Below are positions 62,447 through 64,000 of a stretch of 64,000 nucleotides of DNA, piece after piece. Location of the stretch: positions 3,923,001 to 3,987,000 of the forward strand of contig NZ_CP009438.1 of assembly GCF_000761215.1 (NCBI RefSeq), in the 5' to 3' direction. The notes beneath the pieces are model-generated. The model made no database searches, had not been told where the DNA came from, and saw only the letters and a list, made by a program, of their open reading frames with translations. The translations under genes were made by a program, and so were the position numbers. How positions within the stretch are numbered: position 1 is the first letter of the stretch; the number at the start of each line of letters is the position of its first letter. Source of the stretch: Streptomyces glaucescens. Its GTDB lineage: Bacteria; Actinomycetota; Actinomycetes; Streptomycetales; Streptomycetaceae.

Positions 62447-63033
62447 CCACGGCCAAGCGCGACACGTACACCCCGGAGACCCTGCTGACGGTCGCCGTGC
62501 GGGTCTTCAACGAGCGCGGCTACGACGGCACCTCCATGGAGCACCTGTCCAAGGCGGCGGGCATCTCCAAGTCGTCGATCTACCACCACGTCGCCGGCAA
62601 GGAGGAGCTGCTGCGACGGGCGGTCAGCCGGGCGCTGGACGGGCTGTTCGGGATCCTCGACGAGGAGCACGCGCGCGTGGGGCGCGCCGCCGACCGCCTG
62701 GAGTACGTGGTGCGGCGCATGGTCGAGGTGCTGATAGCCGAGCTGCCCTACGTGACCCTGCTGCTGCGGGTGCGCGGCAACACCGGCACCGAGCGCTGGG
62801 CGCTGGAGCGCCGCCGGGACTTCGACCACCGGGTCGCCGAGCTGCTGAGGGCCGCGGCGGCCGACGGGGACGTGCGCGACGACGTGGAGTTCCGGCTGGC
62901 GACCCGGCTGGTCTTCGGCATGATCAACTCGATCGTGGAGTGGTACCGGCCGGACGGGCGCGGCATGGGCGAGCGCGAGGTCGGCGACGCGGTGGCGCGG
63001 CTCGTCTTCGAAGGGCTGCGCCGCGCGGGCTGA
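62443..63033 (+). CDS. paaR: TetR-family regulator PaaR of the paa genes
   Basis: The 196-aa protein has an N-terminal HTH (LLTVAVRVFNERGYDGTSME, then AGISKSSIYHHVAGKEELL) and a TetR C-terminal domain. It is translationally coupled to paaH. It is the likely repressor acting at the two 14-bp sites, with phenylacetyl-CoA as expected inducer by analogy to other PaaR proteins. Confidence 0.88.
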   Translation: MTTAKRDTYTPETLLTVAVRVFNERGYDGTSMEHLSKAAGISKSSIYHHVAGKEELLRRAVSRALDGLFGILDEEHARVGRAADRLEYVVRRMVEVLIAELPYVTLLLRVRGNTGTERWALERRRDFDHRVAELLRAAAADGDVRDDVEFRLATRLVFGMINSIVEWYRPDGRGMGEREVGDAVARLVFEGLRRAG

Positions 63034-63049
63034 CGATGGCGGCGCATCG

Positions 63050-63275
63050 CGCACGCGCGCCGGGGTCGGTCCTTCGGTGGGTCCGCGCGCCGGGGCGGTC
63101 CTGCGGTGGGACCGCGCGCCGGGGTGGCCCGTACGCCGATACACGCGCCGGAGTGGCGTGGTGCGTTCGCGCGCCGGGGTGACCCCGCGGTGCGTTCGCG
63201 CGCCGGGGTGGCCCCGTGGTGCGTACCGCGCGCCGGGGTGGCCGCGCCGTGAGTACGCGTGCCGGGGCGGGCTGA
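63050..63275. repeat. Eight degenerate 27-30 bp tandem repeats
   Basis: A core CGCGCGCCGGGGTGG recurs with its CCGGGG at about 63060, 63090, 63119, 63147 (one base changed), 63174, 63203, 63233 and 63262. The unit often continues with a GTGGTGCG-like half. The array fills the gap between the TetR gene and the small membrane protein; no gene was seen in it. Confidence 0.75.
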
Positions 63276-63324
63276 GTACCCGTCCCCATGCCGCCGCCGG
63301 TCCCCCGGTGATGGCATGGGGCGT

Positions 63325-63636
63325 ATGTCCGACACCGACGCGCCGTCCTCCTCCGCCGCTCACCTGACGTGGTGGCGGGCGCCCCTCGTGGCGTCCGCGC
63401 CGGGTCTGCCGCTGATCGTGCTGGACCACTTCTGGTTCGCGTCCCACGGTGGCCCCGGCCCCTTCGGGGGCGTCCTTCACTGGGCGATCGGCCTCCTCGT
63501 CCTCGCCTGGGTGCTGCCGCACCGCCGCTCCCTGCGCGGACTGCGCATCGCGGCGGCCGGGGCCGGGCTCGCGTGTGCGCTGTTCCCGCCGGGCTTCGCG
63601 CTGCTGCTGGGCCTGGCCTGGTCGGCCTCGACCTGA
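63325..63636 (+). CDS. Small hypothetical membrane protein
   Basis: This 103-aa protein has three hydrophobic stretches (APLVASAPGLPLIVLDHFWF, VLHWAIGLLVLAWVLP and IAAAGAGLACALFPPGFALL), so it is probably a membrane protein. No family recognised. ATG at 63325 was chosen over 63316 because the latter has no better ribosome site. Confidence 0.6.
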   Translation: MSDTDAPSSSAAHLTWWRAPLVASAPGLPLIVLDHFWFASHGGPGPFGGVLHWAIGLLVLAWVLPHRRSLRGLRIAAAGAGLACALFPPGFALLLGLAWSAST

Positions 63637-63780
63637 CGGCCGCGGGCGCCGCTCCCGGCCCCACGGCCCGCCGGCCCTCCCGCTCCACTCCCCGCGCCCA
63701 CCGCCGCCGGCTCACCGCGCACCGCGGCGCCCCGCTCGCGCACCGCGGCGACTCGCTGCTCACCGCCGCGGCCCGCCCGC

Positions 63781-64000
63781 TCACCCCTGCGGGTCCAGGT
63801 CCTCCTCCTCGAACACCAGCAGCGTGCGGGTGCTGAGCACCTCGGGGATCGCCTGGAGCCGGGTGAGCACCAGTTCGCGCAGGGCCCGGTTGTCCGGGGT
63901 GTGCACCAGCAGCAGGACGTCGAAGTCGCCGCCCACCAGGGCGATGTGCGACGCGCCGGGCAGCTGCCGCAGCTGTTCGCGGACCGTGCGCCAGGAGTTC
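63781..64000 (-). CDS. Lrp/AsnC-family regulator, C-terminal part (cut by window edge)
   Basis: The 72 visible codons form an AsnC-type ligand-binding (RAM) domain: LPGASHIALVGGDFDVLLLV followed by VLTRLQAIPEVLSTRTLLVF, ending EEEDLDPQG before a TGA. The DNA-binding half lies beyond the window. Confidence 0.8.
   Translation of the reverse strand, partial: NSWRTVREQLRQLPGASHIALVGGDFDVLLLVHTPDNRALRELVLTRLQAIPEVLSTRTLLVFEEEDLDPQG

Noticed and set aside
63050..63275. CRISPR array
   Set aside because: There are no unique spacers; the whole 27-30 bp unit repeats and drifts, and no cas genes are near.

Overview
The window is very high in G+C, with strong third-position G/C bias, overlapping ATGA/GTGA/TGATG gene junctions and several leaderless promoters. 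Together with an actinobacterial-type phenylacetate (paa) locus this points to a Streptomyces or close relative. Everything here is read from the sequence and from knowledge of protein families; no database search was possible.

Region 1 (about 0.5-43.2 kb) looks like one large biosynthetic gene cluster with no NRPS or PKS modules. It joins three chemistries rarely seen together. (a) An aromatic amine supply: class II DAHP synthase, a second chorismate synthase, PhzE-, PhzD- and DhbA-type enzymes that should turn chorismate into 3-hydroxyanthranilate (3-HAA), plus two paralogous FAD hydroxylases. (b) An amino-group carrier protein pathway: LysW, LysX, DegT aminotransferase, LysY, a fused LysZ-LysK and a two-subunit transketolase. 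This is the set expected for a C7 diamino-dihydroxy acid of the vazabitide/azinomycin/ficellomycin type. (c) A nitrous-acid module: CreE-like aspartate N-oxygenase, CreD-like nitrosuccinate lyase and a CreM-like AMP-forming ligase. These are the known parts for diazotisation or another N-N bond. Three further ATP-grasp ligases, a Fem-like transferase, a KAS III, an arylamine-acetyltransferase-like protein and a GriC/GriD-like carboxylate reductase (LuxC/LuxE folds) are candidates for assembly. Two MFS exporters and a signal-less solute-binding protein complete it. The final product cannot be named from the sequence.

Region 2 (42.6-47 kb) is a small TetR-controlled set: SRPBCC protein, TetR, pirin, FMN reductase and quinone oxidoreductase. 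Related inverted repeats lie in two promoter regions, between or over the -35/-10 boxes. It resembles a quinone/electrophile response and could protect the producer from the adjacent pathway's product.

Region 3 (47-52 kb and 56-59 kb) holds ordinary Streptomyces genes: an MFS transporter, DUF2252, J-domain, rhodanese, DUF5819, HTTM and a TrmH-type RNA methyltransferase. Region 4 (52-63 kb) is the aerobic phenylacetate locus: paaABCDE, divergent paaN and paaH, and a TetR regulator. The same 14-bp palindrome-like site occurs in both paa promoter regions. The right edge has a degenerate tandem repeat, a small membrane protein and the C-terminal part of an Lrp/AsnC regulator.

Several proteins in region 1 keep a family fold but lack a key catalytic residue or segment (transaldolase-like, one SDR, a half-length DegT protein). 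These are noted where seen.
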